Source: Putridiphycobacter sp045107045
GTDB taxonomy: Bacteria; Bacteroidota; Bacteroidia; Flavobacteriales_D; Crocinitomicaceae
Assembly (NCBI GenBank): GCA_045107045.1
Contig: JBGCFR010000055.1
Location: 5,806-69,805, forward strand
Direction of reading: 5' to 3'
DNA length: 64,000 nt
Both the position numbers and the translations under genes were made by a program. Below, piece by piece: positions 34,477 through 44,217 of the stretch. Each line of letters opens with the position of its first letter. The first letter of the stretch is position 1. The notes beneath the pieces are model-generated. The model saw nothing but the letters and a program-made list of their open reading frames with translations. It had not been told where the DNA came from and searched no databases.

Positions 34477-35178
34477 TTATACTAAGTAAAAGAATGTAAA
34501 TACAAATACCCACACTAAATCTACAAAGTGCCAGTATAATCCAACCTTTTCAACCATCTCGTAATGGCCTCTTCTTTCGTAAGTGCCGCTTACTGCATTG
34601 ATTAAAATTATAATATTGAATATGACACCAGTTAAAACATGAAAGCCATGAAAACCAGTAATGAAGAAAAAGAAATTAGCGTAAAGTGTCGGACCATAGG
34701 GGTTGTGTGCCAATGTTGCATTGTCAGCCCAAGTAGAAAGATCACCGTCTGTACCAGCGATAAATGAACTCCACTCCCAAACTTGAGATCCTAAAAATAT
34801 AAACCCTCCAATAACAGTGAAAATTAGCCATTTCACCACGTTTTTCTTGTCCATTCTATGCCCAGCTTCAACGGCTAAAACCATTGTGACAGAACTAATA
34901 ATCAGAATAAAAGTCATTAAAGCTACATAAATCAATGGGTAATGATCATGTGTGCCTGGAAGGTGGAAAAACACCTCTTCGCCTGCAGGCCATGCTGCTG
35001 CTGTTTCAGGGTTCGAAAATTTAGCAAAGCCTAAAGAGGTTAATAAACCACCAAAAGTTAAGGCATCAGATACTAAGAAGAACCACATCATTAACTTACC
35101 ATAGCTTATGCTTAAAGGTGAGATTTTTCCTCCCCAAAGCGTCGCAGAATCAATTTGTTTAGAAGCAGGTGAACTCAT
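34477..35178 (-). CDS. Cytochrome c oxidase subunit III
   Basis: 233 residues with five to seven membrane helices. Seen: KLMMWFFLVSDALTFGG near the N-terminus, FFITGFHGFHVLTG, and the C-terminal GLYWHFVDLVWVFVFTFFYLV, all diagnostic of subunit III. The typical plain-length copy of two in this block; the second (35202-36263) is divergent and enlarged. Confidence 0.92.
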   Translation of the reverse strand: MSSPASKQIDSATLWGGKISPLSISYGKLMMWFFLVSDALTFGGLLTSLGFAKFSNPETAAAWPAGEEVFFHLPGTHDHYPLIYVALMTFILIISSVTMVLAVEAGHRMDKKNVVKWLIFTVIGGFIFLGSQVWEWSSFIAGTDGDLSTWADNATLAHNPYGPTLYANFFFFITGFHGFHVLTGVIFNIIILINAVSGTYERRGHYEMVEKVGLYWHFVDLVWVFVFTFFYLV

Positions 35179-35201
35179 ATAAGATATTTATTTGTGCAAG
35201 T

Positions 35202-36263
35202 TTAATGAATAAAATTTAAAAATAGGTATAAATACAGCCATAAAATTCCCAAAAAATGCCAGTAGATACTGCCTATTTTTAGTCCAGTATATTGTTCCGC
35301 TTTGTACTTCTGTCTTCCAGCATTTACAGTTAGTACAATTAGCACAATAATTCCGGCGATCCAATGCAAAGCATGAACGAAAACGAATGCAATAATGAAT
35401 GAACTTGCTCTATTGCTCGAAGCACTAAGTTCACTATAAATGTAGGCAGAAATTTCTTGCCCATTTTTATAGAATTTTCGGTTTTCATAGTCAATTGCTT
35501 GACCTTTATAAAATACTGTAAAGTCTTTTCCGTACTCACCTATAATATAAAAATCACCTCTGTTTTTTATAATGGCTTCAGCAAAATGCCATAATCTACT
35601 TTTTTGAACTGGTGATAGTGATAAATCTTCAATTTCTAATCTGCCATTTTGATAAACCAATGCTTCATCATTTAATTTAAGACTATAAACGCCATAGTTT
35701 ATAAGTTCTTCTGGGTTTTCTGTCCGAATACTAAGTAATGGAGATAAAAAATCTTTTATTTCAGCTAAAAATGCTTCGGAAACCTCAGTACCTTGCCAAA
35801 AAAAGTGTTTTCCATCAAAACTGATTTCCTTTCCATTTTTATAAAGCGTAAAGTACTCTCCATATCTACCTTCAAGATTTATTATTTTACCTGTAATGTT
35901 GTTCCCTGACTCTGATAAGCTAATAAAGCCTCGATACTGAGTGATACCGAAAAAAACACCTAATACCAGTGAGCAGGCAATTAAAATGGTTGCCCATGTT
36001 GTTTGGTTTCTTTTTACGAATCGTACTGCAAAGACTAGAAGAATACTGCTTATGATAACAAGTAGACAACTCCACACGAAATAAGTTGGTAAGCTAACAC
36101 TAACCCAAAAACTAGAGCCTTTTGCTACAATATAGCCACTTGTTAATCCCGCAAACAACATGATAATCGAAAATAAGCCAAACCATAATAGATTTTTCTT
36201 AATTTTTTCTTGCGCTAATAATTGTTTGTTGTCCGTTGTTGAATCGTCAATTTTTTCGGCCAT
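35202..36263 (-). CDS. Second cytochrome c oxidase subunit III-type protein with a large duplicated insertion
   Basis: 353 residues. The N-terminal ~112 residues hold three helices of subunit III type and the last ~70 residues the FVHALHWIAGIIVL and GSIYWHFLGILWLYLYLFL ends. Between them lies an insertion of about 170 residues (115-285) predicted to be outside the membrane, with two similar units: YGEYFTLYKNGKEISFDG (134-151) and YGKDFTVFYKGQAIDYEN (244-261). The start overlaps the cyoE stop by one base (TAATG). Whether it replaces or accompanies the normal subunit III is not known. Confidence 0.82.
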   Translation of the reverse strand: MAEKIDDSTTDNKQLLAQEKIKKNLLWFGLFSIIMLFAGLTSGYIVAKGSSFWVSVSLPTYFVWSCLLVIISSILLVFAVRFVKRNQTTWATILIACSLVLGVFFGITQYRGFISLSESGNNITGKIINLEGRYGEYFTLYKNGKEISFDGKHFFWQGTEVSEAFLAEIKDFLSPLLSIRTENPEELINYGVYSLKLNDEALVYQNGRLEIEDLSLSPVQKSRLWHFAEAIIKNRGDFYIIGEYGKDFTVFYKGQAIDYENRKFYKNGQEISAYIYSELSASSNRASSFIIAFVFVHALHWIAGIIVLIVLTVNAGRQKYKAEQYTGLKIGSIYWHFLGILWLYLYLFLNFIH

Positions 36264-37147
36264 TAGATGTGGTTAAATACGTACAAAAATTGTATAATCG
36301 GGAGGTAAATAAAAGAGGCAAACATCAATTTTTTTGCCAATTTATCTTCTTGAGTTCTGTAGAATTGAATTGTAATCCATAAAAACCAGAGTCCAGCAAT
36401 TAATCCAATAATTAGGCTTATTAAACCCGTGTAGTTAAATAAATAAGGAAGAATTCCTGCAGGGACCAGCAGAATTGATGAAATCAAGATAATAAATGCA
36501 GACCTTTTGTTCTTACGACCTTTCGAAGGCAATAAGGAAAAGCCACCCTTTGCATAGTCTTCATCAACAACCCATGCAATAGCCCAAAAATGCGGAAATT
36601 GCCAAATAAACTGTACTAAAAACATAATGCCAGCCAACTGACTGAATTCATTCGTGACAGCAACGACACCAAGCATTGGAGGAATTGCTCCAGGAAAAGC
36701 ACCAACAAAAACAGCCCAGGGCGAGATGCGTTTTAGTGGGGTGTACAAAAATACATACATGCTAAGGGCAAGTAAACCCAGAATGCCGGAGAAAAAATTG
36801 ATCTGAAAAAGTAATATTGAACCAACAATGGTCATAATAAGAGCCCAAACTAAAGCCTCGGTAACTGTTATGGCATTTGTAGGTAAAGGCCTCCCTGCGG
36901 TTCTTGGCATTTTTTTGTCAAGTTCACGTTCAATAATTTGGTTAAAAGCATTAGAAGCTCCCGTAATTAGAAAACCACCTGCAATTAAAAACCAGAAATT
37001 AAGGCTGAAATTGCCACTTGCAAATAAAAATCCAGAAACTGAAGATACAACTACTAAAAAAGATAGACGTAATTTTGTCAATGCCAAAATGGCTTTGATT
37101 TTGGACTGAGACTTTGTTTTTTCTATTGCAATTTGTTTAGAAGACAC
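36263..37147 (-). CDS. cyoE: Protoheme IX farnesyltransferase
   Basis: Makes haem O from haem B for the oxidase. 294 residues, nine predicted membrane helices of the UbiA superfamily. Diagnostic: NAFNQIIERELDKKMPRTAGRPL with the Asp-rich motif, and FLVQFIWQFPHFWAIAWVVDEDY. Starts with GTG. First gene of the oxidase block in transcription order; the usual neighbours (oxidase subunits I and II) are not upstream. Confidence 0.93.
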   Translation of the reverse strand: MSSKQIAIEKTKSQSKIKAILALTKLRLSFLVVVSSVSGFLFASGNFSLNFWFLIAGGFLITGASNAFNQIIERELDKKMPRTAGRPLPTNAITVTEALVWALIMTIVGSILLFQINFFSGILGLLALSMYVFLYTPLKRISPWAVFVGAFPGAIPPMLGVVAVTNEFSQLAGIMFLVQFIWQFPHFWAIAWVVDEDYAKGGFSLLPSKGRKNKRSAFIILISSILLVPAGILPYLFNYTGLISLIIGLIAGLWFLWITIQFYRTQEDKLAKKLMFASFIYLPIIQFLYVFNHI

Positions 37148-37236
37148 GTTGAAAATTTAAAGATACAAAGATATTAAATATATCTATTCTTCATTAACGA
37201 TATAGTAATTAAATGCTCTGTTACTAAATCTTAATT

Positions 37237-38727
37237 TTACAAATTATCGTAGCGATTCCATATCCGTGAGCGAATTCCGATTTCAAAACTATGATTTTGA
37301 TCAAAATATTGTTCTTTGGTGGCAAGTCTTATCCTATACCTAGCTGTAAGGAATAGATTCGGTATGTGTTTTATAGGGTATTCATAATAAAGGCTAGTGA
37401 TGAAAACATTATGTTTTTCACCTTGTCCAATTTTGTGATTATAATTTCCCAACCTATCACTGTACGATTCAAAAATATTTTGACCATAGCTTATGTCTGA
37501 TGAATCAGACCCGTACATGCTATAAAAAAAATGGGCTGTAAACTGGTGTTTTTTGTATTGATATGATAGCATTGAATTAATTTCATAGAAGTTGGCACCA
37601 AGTGGGTGTGTAACACTAGAATTTGCATGGCCATAACTTTGTGGACTTTGTTTATGTGAATAGGTAAAGGGTCTTACCATATTAAATTCGAGTTGTGCGA
37701 AAAAATTAGGTATAATGAAATGCATAGATTTGACACCGAATTGAGTGCCAAATTTATTGGCCCACCATTGGTTTCGAGCTCTTATTTCCTTTAAATAAAA
37801 TTCATCCAAAACTAATTGTAAATACCATACAGAGTTTTTATTGGGCTTGTAACTTAAATCCATTCCTAATAAGACATTATCGGCTGATCCTTGTGCGTAT
37901 TCTACAGGCCGATATAATACGAAAGGATTCATGTAATTCGGTTCAAAAAACCGATTAGTGAGTGAGTCTTTCGCTTGCCATATAACAGATTCAAAAACAG
38001 ATAAGTTGATACGTTTGTTAATATTCCAACTCAAGTAATGAATGGCGGAAAGTTTGGTGATATCTTTAGTTTGATCACTAGGTTCATTAAAAAAATCGTT
38101 CCAAACATTAAATAAATTAACATATTTAATCCCCCAAAAAGAAGTTTCCATTTTTAAAAAAGGATTTGAAGCAGCATGATCGGACAGTAGTAATGACCTA
38201 TACCCATTTCCAAAACTGTTCTTACCGATCCCTCCCAAAAAAGTGAAGAATTTATTGGGTTTAAACGCTGCAACTAACTCACCTTGAAAAAACATATTGC
38301 CAAACTGCTTCCTACTAACACTTATATCAATATTTGATATGCTTTGAATGGAATCACGTATAAAGTGACTGGCTGTAGCATAGGGCAGTACTTTTCCGGA
38401 AATTGTAAATTTTTTCCAGCCAAAGTCAATTCCAGCGCCTATCCCTAAATCAAATAGTCCTCCTGTTCTATTATCAATTCCTATACCTAAATCAGTAATA
38501 GGATATATAAGTCCTCGTTTTTTTATTGGAATAGAAATTAGCGTTGAAGCTAATGGAAGGGTTTTTATTATAAGGGGTTTAACATTATTGTGCGTTTTAT
38601 TTGTAAAATCTAGCGAGTCCGAAAATAAATAGTTTCTTACATGTTGATTTTTTACTGTAAGCATTTGAGAAGTGCCATAAAAGCATGAAAATAATGTAAA
38701 TAAGAATAATACGCAGTTAATTTTCAT
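37237..38727 (-). CDS. Wzi-like outer-membrane capsule assembly protein, copy 1
   Basis: 496 residues. Signal peptide about 1-20 (FYGTSQ). Barrel-type protein with alternating strands and the segment KNSFGNGYRSLLLSDHAASN, which is shared with the copy at 39789-41369 (NHFIGHGYRSLLLSDFSVN). Matches the capsule-assembly Wzi family of Bacteroidota. Its start overlaps the end of the WecA/MraY-type gene by 11 bases. It probably helps attach or export surface polysaccharide. Confidence 0.75.
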   Translation of the reverse strand: MKINCVLFLFTLFSCFYGTSQMLTVKNQHVRNYLFSDSLDFTNKTHNNVKPLIIKTLPLASTLISIPIKKRGLIYPITDLGIGIDNRTGGLFDLGIGAGIDFGWKKFTISGKVLPYATASHFIRDSIQSISNIDISVSRKQFGNMFFQGELVAAFKPNKFFTFLGGIGKNSFGNGYRSLLLSDHAASNPFLKMETSFWGIKYVNLFNVWNDFFNEPSDQTKDITKLSAIHYLSWNINKRINLSVFESVIWQAKDSLTNRFFEPNYMNPFVLYRPVEYAQGSADNVLLGMDLSYKPNKNSVWYLQLVLDEFYLKEIRARNQWWANKFGTQFGVKSMHFIIPNFFAQLEFNMVRPFTYSHKQSPQSYGHANSSVTHPLGANFYEINSMLSYQYKKHQFTAHFFYSMYGSDSSDISYGQNIFESYSDRLGNYNHKIGQGEKHNVFITSLYYEYPIKHIPNLFLTARYRIRLATKEQYFDQNHSFEIGIRSRIWNRYDNL

Positions 38728-39787
38728 TCTTCACCTTAGTTAGTGTAATTATAGCAGTAAAAAGCAATGCCCAACATAATAAAATAATTAGTTGAAGAGT
38801 TGGATTTAACTGAGGTGTTAATGTTGCTATAAGGATACAAGAAATGTTAAACGCGTATAATGTAAAAACTACTTTTTTATGACCAAACCCTCTATCTTGA
38901 AGTTTATGATGCAAATGAATTCTATCAGCTTCAAAAGGGGATTTACCTGCAATAATTCTCAAAATAAAAACACGAAGGGTATCTAATAACGGATAAATTA
39001 GGACTGCAATAGCTAGAACAGGAGTTGAGATATCAGTAAATGGTGATATTAAGAAATTAGTATCAGACTCAATTACTTGGGTAGTTAGTACAAACACAAT
39101 TGCACCAATTGTTAGTGAGCCAGAGTCACCCATAAATATTCTTGCAGGATTAAAATTAAATACTAAGAAACCAAAAAGTGCACCAGCCAAAGAAAATGAA
39201 ACAACGGCCCAATGAGGAGCTGGACTATAGCAGAACCATATACCATATGTTAGAGCAATAATAAAGCCGATTCCAGCTGCCAATCCATCAACTCCGTCAA
39301 TTAAATTAATTGCATTTACAATAACTATATAAACAAACATTGAAATAAGAAATTGTGCATAATCAGGGAGTGTCACTTCAAGACCAAATATGCCGTGAAA
39401 AGATTCAATCTTTAAGTTTCCCATCAATACTAGTATGAATCCTACCACAAAATGGGCAATTAATTTTTTTGATGGAGACATACCGATTATATCATCTTTA
39501 ACTCCTACAAAAAAAAGTAGAACTAAACTCCCCATTAAATAGAGGAAAGGGCCTAAATATTTTTCTATTCCTTCATAATCTGGAAACCATAAAAAACAGG
39601 CAAACATAAATGCGCTAAAAATAATAACACCACCAATTGTAGGAATGCTTCGATTATGTAATTTACGATCCTCTGAAGGTTCATCAACTAAATGTTTAAG
39701 TTTAGCTACCTTAATTAATGAAGGGGTTGCAAAAATAACCACTAGAAATGCTGTTGTAAACGCTAAAACGTAATGATATAAATTCAT
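38717..39787 (-). CDS. Undecaprenyl-phosphate sugar-1-phosphate transferase (WecA/TagO type)
   Basis: 356 residues, about eleven membrane helices. Starts an O-antigen or teichoic-like polymer by moving a sugar-1-phosphate (usually GlcNAc-1-P) onto undecaprenyl phosphate. Seen: DEPSEDRKLHNRSIPTIGG, NAINLIDGVDGLAAGIG (Asp-rich active site) and the MGDSGSLTIG and DRIHLHHKLQDRGFGH motifs. Sits between two Wzi-like genes, pointing to surface polysaccharide rather than peptidoglycan (MraY). Confidence 0.88.
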   Translation of the reverse strand: MNLYHYVLAFTTAFLVVIFATPSLIKVAKLKHLVDEPSEDRKLHNRSIPTIGGVIIFSAFMFACFLWFPDYEGIEKYLGPFLYLMGSLVLLFFVGVKDDIIGMSPSKKLIAHFVVGFILVLMGNLKIESFHGIFGLEVTLPDYAQFLISMFVYIVIVNAINLIDGVDGLAAGIGFIIALTYGIWFCYSPAPHWAVVSFSLAGALFGFLVFNFNPARIFMGDSGSLTIGAIVFVLTTQVIESDTNFLISPFTDISTPVLAIAVLIYPLLDTLRVFILRIIAGKSPFEADRIHLHHKLQDRGFGHKKVVFTLYAFNISCILIATLTPQLNPTLQLIILLCWALLFTAIITLTKVKNEN

Positions 39788-39788
39788 T

Positions 39789-41369
39789 TTACCAGTCTAA
39801 AGTTTTTTGATGTAAGTTTGTTTTAATGCCAAAATAAGCAAAATTACTGCTATTAGCGATACTCTGCACAGTACTTATTCTGTTTAAATAGCCACAATAC
39901 AGTTCTAAGTTGTACTTTTTGTTAAATCTATAACCCACTTCAATCCGATTAAACCAGACGTTATTTGCTATGTTCGGATTAGCGTTGTCAAGCTGCATTA
40001 GCAGAGTTTCGCTAACTCTACCTGTGTCTGAGACAAACCTAAGCGAATAGATAGAGGTATTTGTTATAAACCACCTTTTGAATTCAAAGTCCATAATGGC
40101 AATAATTTCTTGAAAATTATTGCCTATTGGGTGTGCAAGGGGTAAATTTGAATGATTGTAATTTGCCCTTTTGTTTTTATTCAAGTATGTTTCTGATGTA
40201 ATTTGATTGTATTCAATTTGCAAATTTAATTTAGGAAGAAATAGATCATATAAACCTAAACCAAATTGATAACCTCCTATTTTGTTATTGTCAAAAACCA
40301 TTTGAGTATACATTCTAATTGATTTTAAACTTATTGAGGCGTTTAACCCATAAAAACTATTGTATTTATTGTTGATTTCTGAAATGAAGAGTCCATTCCC
40401 AACTATGGGATTAAGTGATGCAATATTTAAGGGGATGGTTCCTTGCGAATCAACTCTAACCCAGGTGTTATTCTCGAATAAGCCCACTTGAATATTTTTA
40501 TTGAAGCTATACTCTAAATAATGCCCAACTGATAGCTTTCGTTCATAGTTTGCTTCAGGGGTTAAATGAAATGGGAGCCGATACAAATTTTGTTGACTGG
40601 CGTAAATTATATTATATTGTAACATACCATTAAATAATAGTAGTTCTGGCTTGAGATATGGATAATTGACTGAAAAATCTGATAGTAGAAGTGAGCGATA
40701 CCCATGGCCTATAAAATGATTTCCATTTCCTGCTTCAATTGATAGCCATTTCGAAGGTTGATAGTTAAAATAGCCTTTTGAAAATGCAAAATCGAAACCA
40801 GTTGTTTTAAAAATTTTAGTTCGTGCATATCCAGGCACAATAGCATTTATTTGTTTATAGCTATTACCTGAAACGTCGAACTCTCCATGTGAGAGCACAT
40901 AATCAGTTTGATAATTCAATAATGTGGCCTGATTTTCATATATGCTGGTTTCAAAAGCAAAATTTTTAAAAAACTTTGCTTGAATTCTAATCCCTCTAGT
41001 GTTCCATAATTTTATGGGTTGGTCAACGTCACTAAAATCGTTTCCAACTTCAAGATCAATCAGAGGGTCTGCAACACACCAAAAGTCATTACCTTTAAAA
41101 ATGAGAAAGTGTTCCTTAAAGAGCTTTTGAGTAATCCAATAGTAGTAGTTTCCTTGATCATGGAATACTATGTCAGTATTTGTTTTTTTCTCATTAATAG
41201 GTTTAAAGCCTAAATGGGTGTTTTGATTTTTGACTGCGCTATCCTTTAAAAAAATCTGGTAAATGGATTGAGTATATGAACGGGCAATAGGGATGTTTAA
41301 TTGACTAAATCCAACATTCGATAAAATCAAACAGTAAGAAATAAATACATACTGTACTGCTTTTTGCAT
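39789..41369 (-). CDS. Wzi-like outer-membrane capsule assembly protein, copy 2
   Basis: 526 residues. Signal peptide about 1-21 (SNVGFSQ). Same family as 37237-38727: the SIEAGNGNHFIGHGYRSLLLS segment, a later YLEYSFNKNIQVGLFENNTW segment parallel to LSWNINKRINLSVFESVIW, and a conserved LAHPIGNNFQEI parallel to THPLGANFYEI. Ends 1 base before the WecA-type gene starts. Outer-membrane protein; exact role in capsule assembly is inferred. Confidence 0.73.
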   Translation of the reverse strand: MQKAVQYVFISYCLILSNVGFSQLNIPIARSYTQSIYQIFLKDSAVKNQNTHLGFKPINEKKTNTDIVFHDQGNYYYWITQKLFKEHFLIFKGNDFWCVADPLIDLEVGNDFSDVDQPIKLWNTRGIRIQAKFFKNFAFETSIYENQATLLNYQTDYVLSHGEFDVSGNSYKQINAIVPGYARTKIFKTTGFDFAFSKGYFNYQPSKWLSIEAGNGNHFIGHGYRSLLLSDFSVNYPYLKPELLLFNGMLQYNIIYASQQNLYRLPFHLTPEANYERKLSVGHYLEYSFNKNIQVGLFENNTWVRVDSQGTIPLNIASLNPIVGNGLFISEINNKYNSFYGLNASISLKSIRMYTQMVFDNNKIGGYQFGLGLYDLFLPKLNLQIEYNQITSETYLNKNKRANYNHSNLPLAHPIGNNFQEIIAIMDFEFKRWFITNTSIYSLRFVSDTGRVSETLLMQLDNANPNIANNVWFNRIEVGYRFNKKYNLELYCGYLNRISTVQSIANSSNFAYFGIKTNLHQKTLDW

Positions 41370-41396
41370 AGTGTCAATTATATTTTAGCTAAGTAT

Positions 41397-42332
41397 TTAA
41401 TTTAGCAAACCATTTGTCAACGCGTCCTTGTAAACAGATTGTATACCATCTTCAAGTTCAATTTTGTATTTCCAACCTGCATTTTCTAGTTTAGATACAT
41501 CCATTAATTTTCTTGGTGTACCATCAGGTTTACTGTCATTAAAAACTAAGTCGCCTTCAAAATTGACAATTTTTTTGATTAGGAGGGCAAGGTCTTTTAT
41601 CGAAATTTCTTTACCTGAACCTAAATTAACAAATGCCTTATCTTCGTAATTATTCATAATGAATAAGCAGGCGTTAGCCAAGTCATCAACATGCAAAAAT
41701 TCTCTTAATGGACTACCAGTTCCCCAAATTTCAACAGCATTTGCTCCACTCACTTTGGCTTGGTGAAATTTCTTAATCAGTGCAGGTAAAACATGAGAGT
41801 TATTTAAATCGTAATTATCGTTAGGGCCATATAAATTGGTAGGCATTGCCGAAATGAAATTGGCTCCGTATTGGTCAAAATAAGTTTCACATAACTTAAT
41901 TCCAGCAATTTTTGCTATTGCGTATGGTTCGTTCGTTGGCTCTAGTTGACCACTTAGTAAATAATCTTCTTTGAGCGGTTGTGGTGCCATTTTTGGATAG
42001 ATACAAGATGATCCTAAAAAGAGTAATTTATCAACTTTATTTTCAAAAGCTGCATGAATAATGTTTGTGGCAATCATTAAATTATCATATAAAAAATCTG
42101 CTCGGTAGGTATTGTTAGCTTGAATACCGCCAACCTTTGCAGCAGCTAGGAATACGTATTCAGGTTTTTCCTCAATAAAGAAGGCATTCACAGCTTGTTG
42201 ATTTCTTAAATCTAGTTCTTTTGAAGTACGATAGATAACGTTATTATAACCTTCAATTTTTAGTTTTCTTAAAATAGCCGACCCCACCATTCCACGGTGT
42301 CCTGCTATGTATATTTTCGAACTTTTTTCCAC
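41397..42332 (-). CDS. fcl: GDP-L-fucose synthase
   Basis: Epimerase/reductase that turns GDP-4-keto-6-deoxymannose into GDP-L-fucose. 311 residues. NADP-binding GHRGMVGSAI near the N-terminus, catalytic Y-x3-K in NEPYAIAKIAGIKLCE, and the FLGSSCIYPKMAPQPLKE motif typical of Fcl. Its ATG overlaps the gmd stop by one base, so the two sequential enzymes are coupled. Confidence 0.95.
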   Translation of the reverse strand: MEKSSKIYIAGHRGMVGSAILRKLKIEGYNNVIYRTSKELDLRNQQAVNAFFIEEKPEYVFLAAAKVGGIQANNTYRADFLYDNLMIATNIIHAAFENKVDKLLFLGSSCIYPKMAPQPLKEDYLLSGQLEPTNEPYAIAKIAGIKLCETYFDQYGANFISAMPTNLYGPNDNYDLNNSHVLPALIKKFHQAKVSGANAVEIWGTGSPLREFLHVDDLANACLFIMNNYEDKAFVNLGSGKEISIKDLALLIKKIVNFEGDLVFNDSKPDGTPRKLMDVSKLENAGWKYKIELEDGIQSVYKDALTNGLLN

Positions 42333-43423
42333 TATTCGTGATAATTAAATGTTTGATGTCCGCCCTCTTGCAGATATTTGTCTTTTTTAAACAGATTCAT
42401 GTCTGCTTCTACCATTTCACTAACTAATTCTTGAAAAGTATAAACAGGTTCCCATCCAAGCTCTTTCTTCGCTTTTGATGCATCACCATGCAGCAGTTCA
42501 ACTTCTGTTGGGCGGAAGTATGCAGGGTCTACTTCAACTAATGTTTGGCCAGTGGCTTTATCTAATCCTTTCTCATTCTCTCCTTCACCCTTCCAGTCAA
42601 TATCTATACCTACTTCTTTAAAGGCCAATGTTACAAATTCACGTACCGGATGCGTTTCACCTGAAGCCAAAACGAAATCGTCTGCCACTTCCTGTTGCAA
42701 CATTAACCACATGCCTTTTACATAGTCTTTAGCATGTCCCCAATCTCTTTTGGCATCTAGATTGCCTAAAAATAACTTCTCTTGCAGACCTAGTTTAATC
42801 TTTGCAACAGCTCTTGTAATTTTTCTGGTTACAAAGGTTTCACCTCTTAAAGGGCTTTCATGATTGAACAATATTCCATTGCAAGCATAAAGATTATAGG
42901 CTTCACGATAATTCTTAACAATCCAAAACCCATAAATTTTAGCCACTGCATATGGGCTTCGTGGATAAAATGGTGTGGTTTCAGTTTGTGGAGTTTCCAC
43001 CACCTTACCATAAAGTTCGGAGGTAGAAGCTTGGTAAAATTTAACTTTGTTTTCTAGTTTTAAAATTCTGATAGCTTCTAGTAGCCTTAACGTGCCTATG
43101 CCATCTGCATTGGCCGTATATTCAGGAGTGTCGAAAGAAACCTTAACATGCGACATAGCTGCAAGGTTGTAAATTTCATCAGGTTGAATTTCTTGGACAA
43201 GACGAATCAAGTTCGTTGAATCCGTCAAATCACCATAATGCAGAAACAAATTGACATCTTTTTCATGTCGATCTTGATAGAGGTGATCAATTCTATCGGT
43301 ATTGAAAAGAGAACTTCGTCTTTTAATACCATGTACTATATAATTTTTTTCCAAAAGTAACTCTGCAAGATAAGCGCCATCCTGTCCTGTAACTCCTGTT
43401 ATTAATGCAACCTTTTGTGACAT
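42332..43423 (-). CDS. gmd: GDP-mannose 4,6-dehydratase
   Basis: First step of GDP-fucose synthesis from GDP-mannose. 363 residues. GVTGQDGAYLAELLLEKNY (NADP binding), the RRSSLFNTDRIDHLY loop, and the YxxxK pair in YPRSPYAVAKIYGFW. The C-terminal substrate region (RPTEVELLHGDASKAKKELGW) is complete. GDP-mannose would come from the manC gene at 51758-52846. Confidence 0.96.
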   Translation of the reverse strand: MSQKVALITGVTGQDGAYLAELLLEKNYIVHGIKRRSSLFNTDRIDHLYQDRHEKDVNLFLHYGDLTDSTNLIRLVQEIQPDEIYNLAAMSHVKVSFDTPEYTANADGIGTLRLLEAIRILKLENKVKFYQASTSELYGKVVETPQTETTPFYPRSPYAVAKIYGFWIVKNYREAYNLYACNGILFNHESPLRGETFVTRKITRAVAKIKLGLQEKLFLGNLDAKRDWGHAKDYVKGMWLMLQQEVADDFVLASGETHPVREFVTLAFKEVGIDIDWKGEGENEKGLDKATGQTLVEVDPAYFRPTEVELLHGDASKAKKELGWEPVYTFQELVSEMVEADMNLFKKDKYLQEGGHQTFNYHE

Positions 43424-43425
43424 GT

Positions 43426-44217
43426 TTAAATTTTTAAATGTTTACGTTTGGCAATAAAATATGGGTTTTTAAGCTTTGGCTTATTATAGGTAAGTGTTTC
43501 TCTTGTTTCAAAATGGATAACTTCACCACCAACAGCTTCATAAATAGCTTGTCCAGCTGCAATATCCCATTCCATTGTTGGTGCCAATCTGACGTAAAAA
43601 TCAGCAATTCCTTTAGTTAAATCAAAGAATTTAAGAGCACTACCTTTTTTTATAACCTCAAGTTTTCCATATTTTAGTTCCAATGATCTGACAAATTTAA
43701 CAACACTGCCTGAAAAACCACCATTAGAATGCAATATAACTTTATTTTGTGCTGATTCTTTTGGTGAGATTCGCCATTTTTCATTCCAAATATTTTTTGC
43801 TTGAAATGGAATAGAAAAAGCACCAATACCTTTCCCTCCATATATAATCATTGATTCAATTGGATTTGCAATTAGTCCGAGTATCGGTTTTCCATTTTCA
43901 ATTAATCCAATGCTAATACAAAATTGCCCACTTTTTTTAATGAATTCTTTTGTTCCGTCGATAGGATCAACCAGCCATATTCTATTGTGTTTGGTACGTT
44001 CTTGAAAAGACATCTTTTCTTCTTCTTCCGAAATAATTGGAATTCCTAAGGGTTCTAGATGTTTTAAAATAATTTTACTTGCTGCTTTGTCAGCAGCTGT
44101 AACTGGAGATTGATCTTCTTTTATTTCAACTTCGAACTCTGAATTATAAATTTCTAAAATAGCAATTGAGGCTTCTTCAACTGCTTTAATTAAATATTTA
44201 ATATAGTCTTTTGTCAT
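43426..44217 (-). CDS. cysQ: 3'(2'),5'-bisphosphate nucleotidase CysQ
   Basis: Mg-dependent phosphatase of the inositol monophosphatase superfamily that removes PAP formed by sulfotransfer. 263 residues. Metal site: SEEEE, WLVDPIDGTKEFIKK, and the C-terminal EWDIAAGQAIYEAVGG. Its start overlaps the deoC stop by 4 bases (ATGA), and gmd follows after 2 bases. Position before gmd-fcl hints at sulfated polysaccharide synthesis, but that link is inference. Confidence 0.9.
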   Translation of the reverse strand: MTKDYIKYLIKAVEEASIAILEIYNSEFEVEIKEDQSPVTAADKAASKIILKHLEPLGIPIISEEEEKMSFQERTKHNRIWLVDPIDGTKEFIKKSGQFCISIGLIENGKPILGLIANPIESMIIYGGKGIGAFSIPFQAKNIWNEKWRISPKESAQNKVILHSNGGFSGSVVKFVRSLELKYGKLEVIKKGSALKFFDLTKGIADFYVRLAPTMEWDIAAGQAIYEAVGGEVIHFETRETLTYNKPKLKNPYFIAKRKHLKI

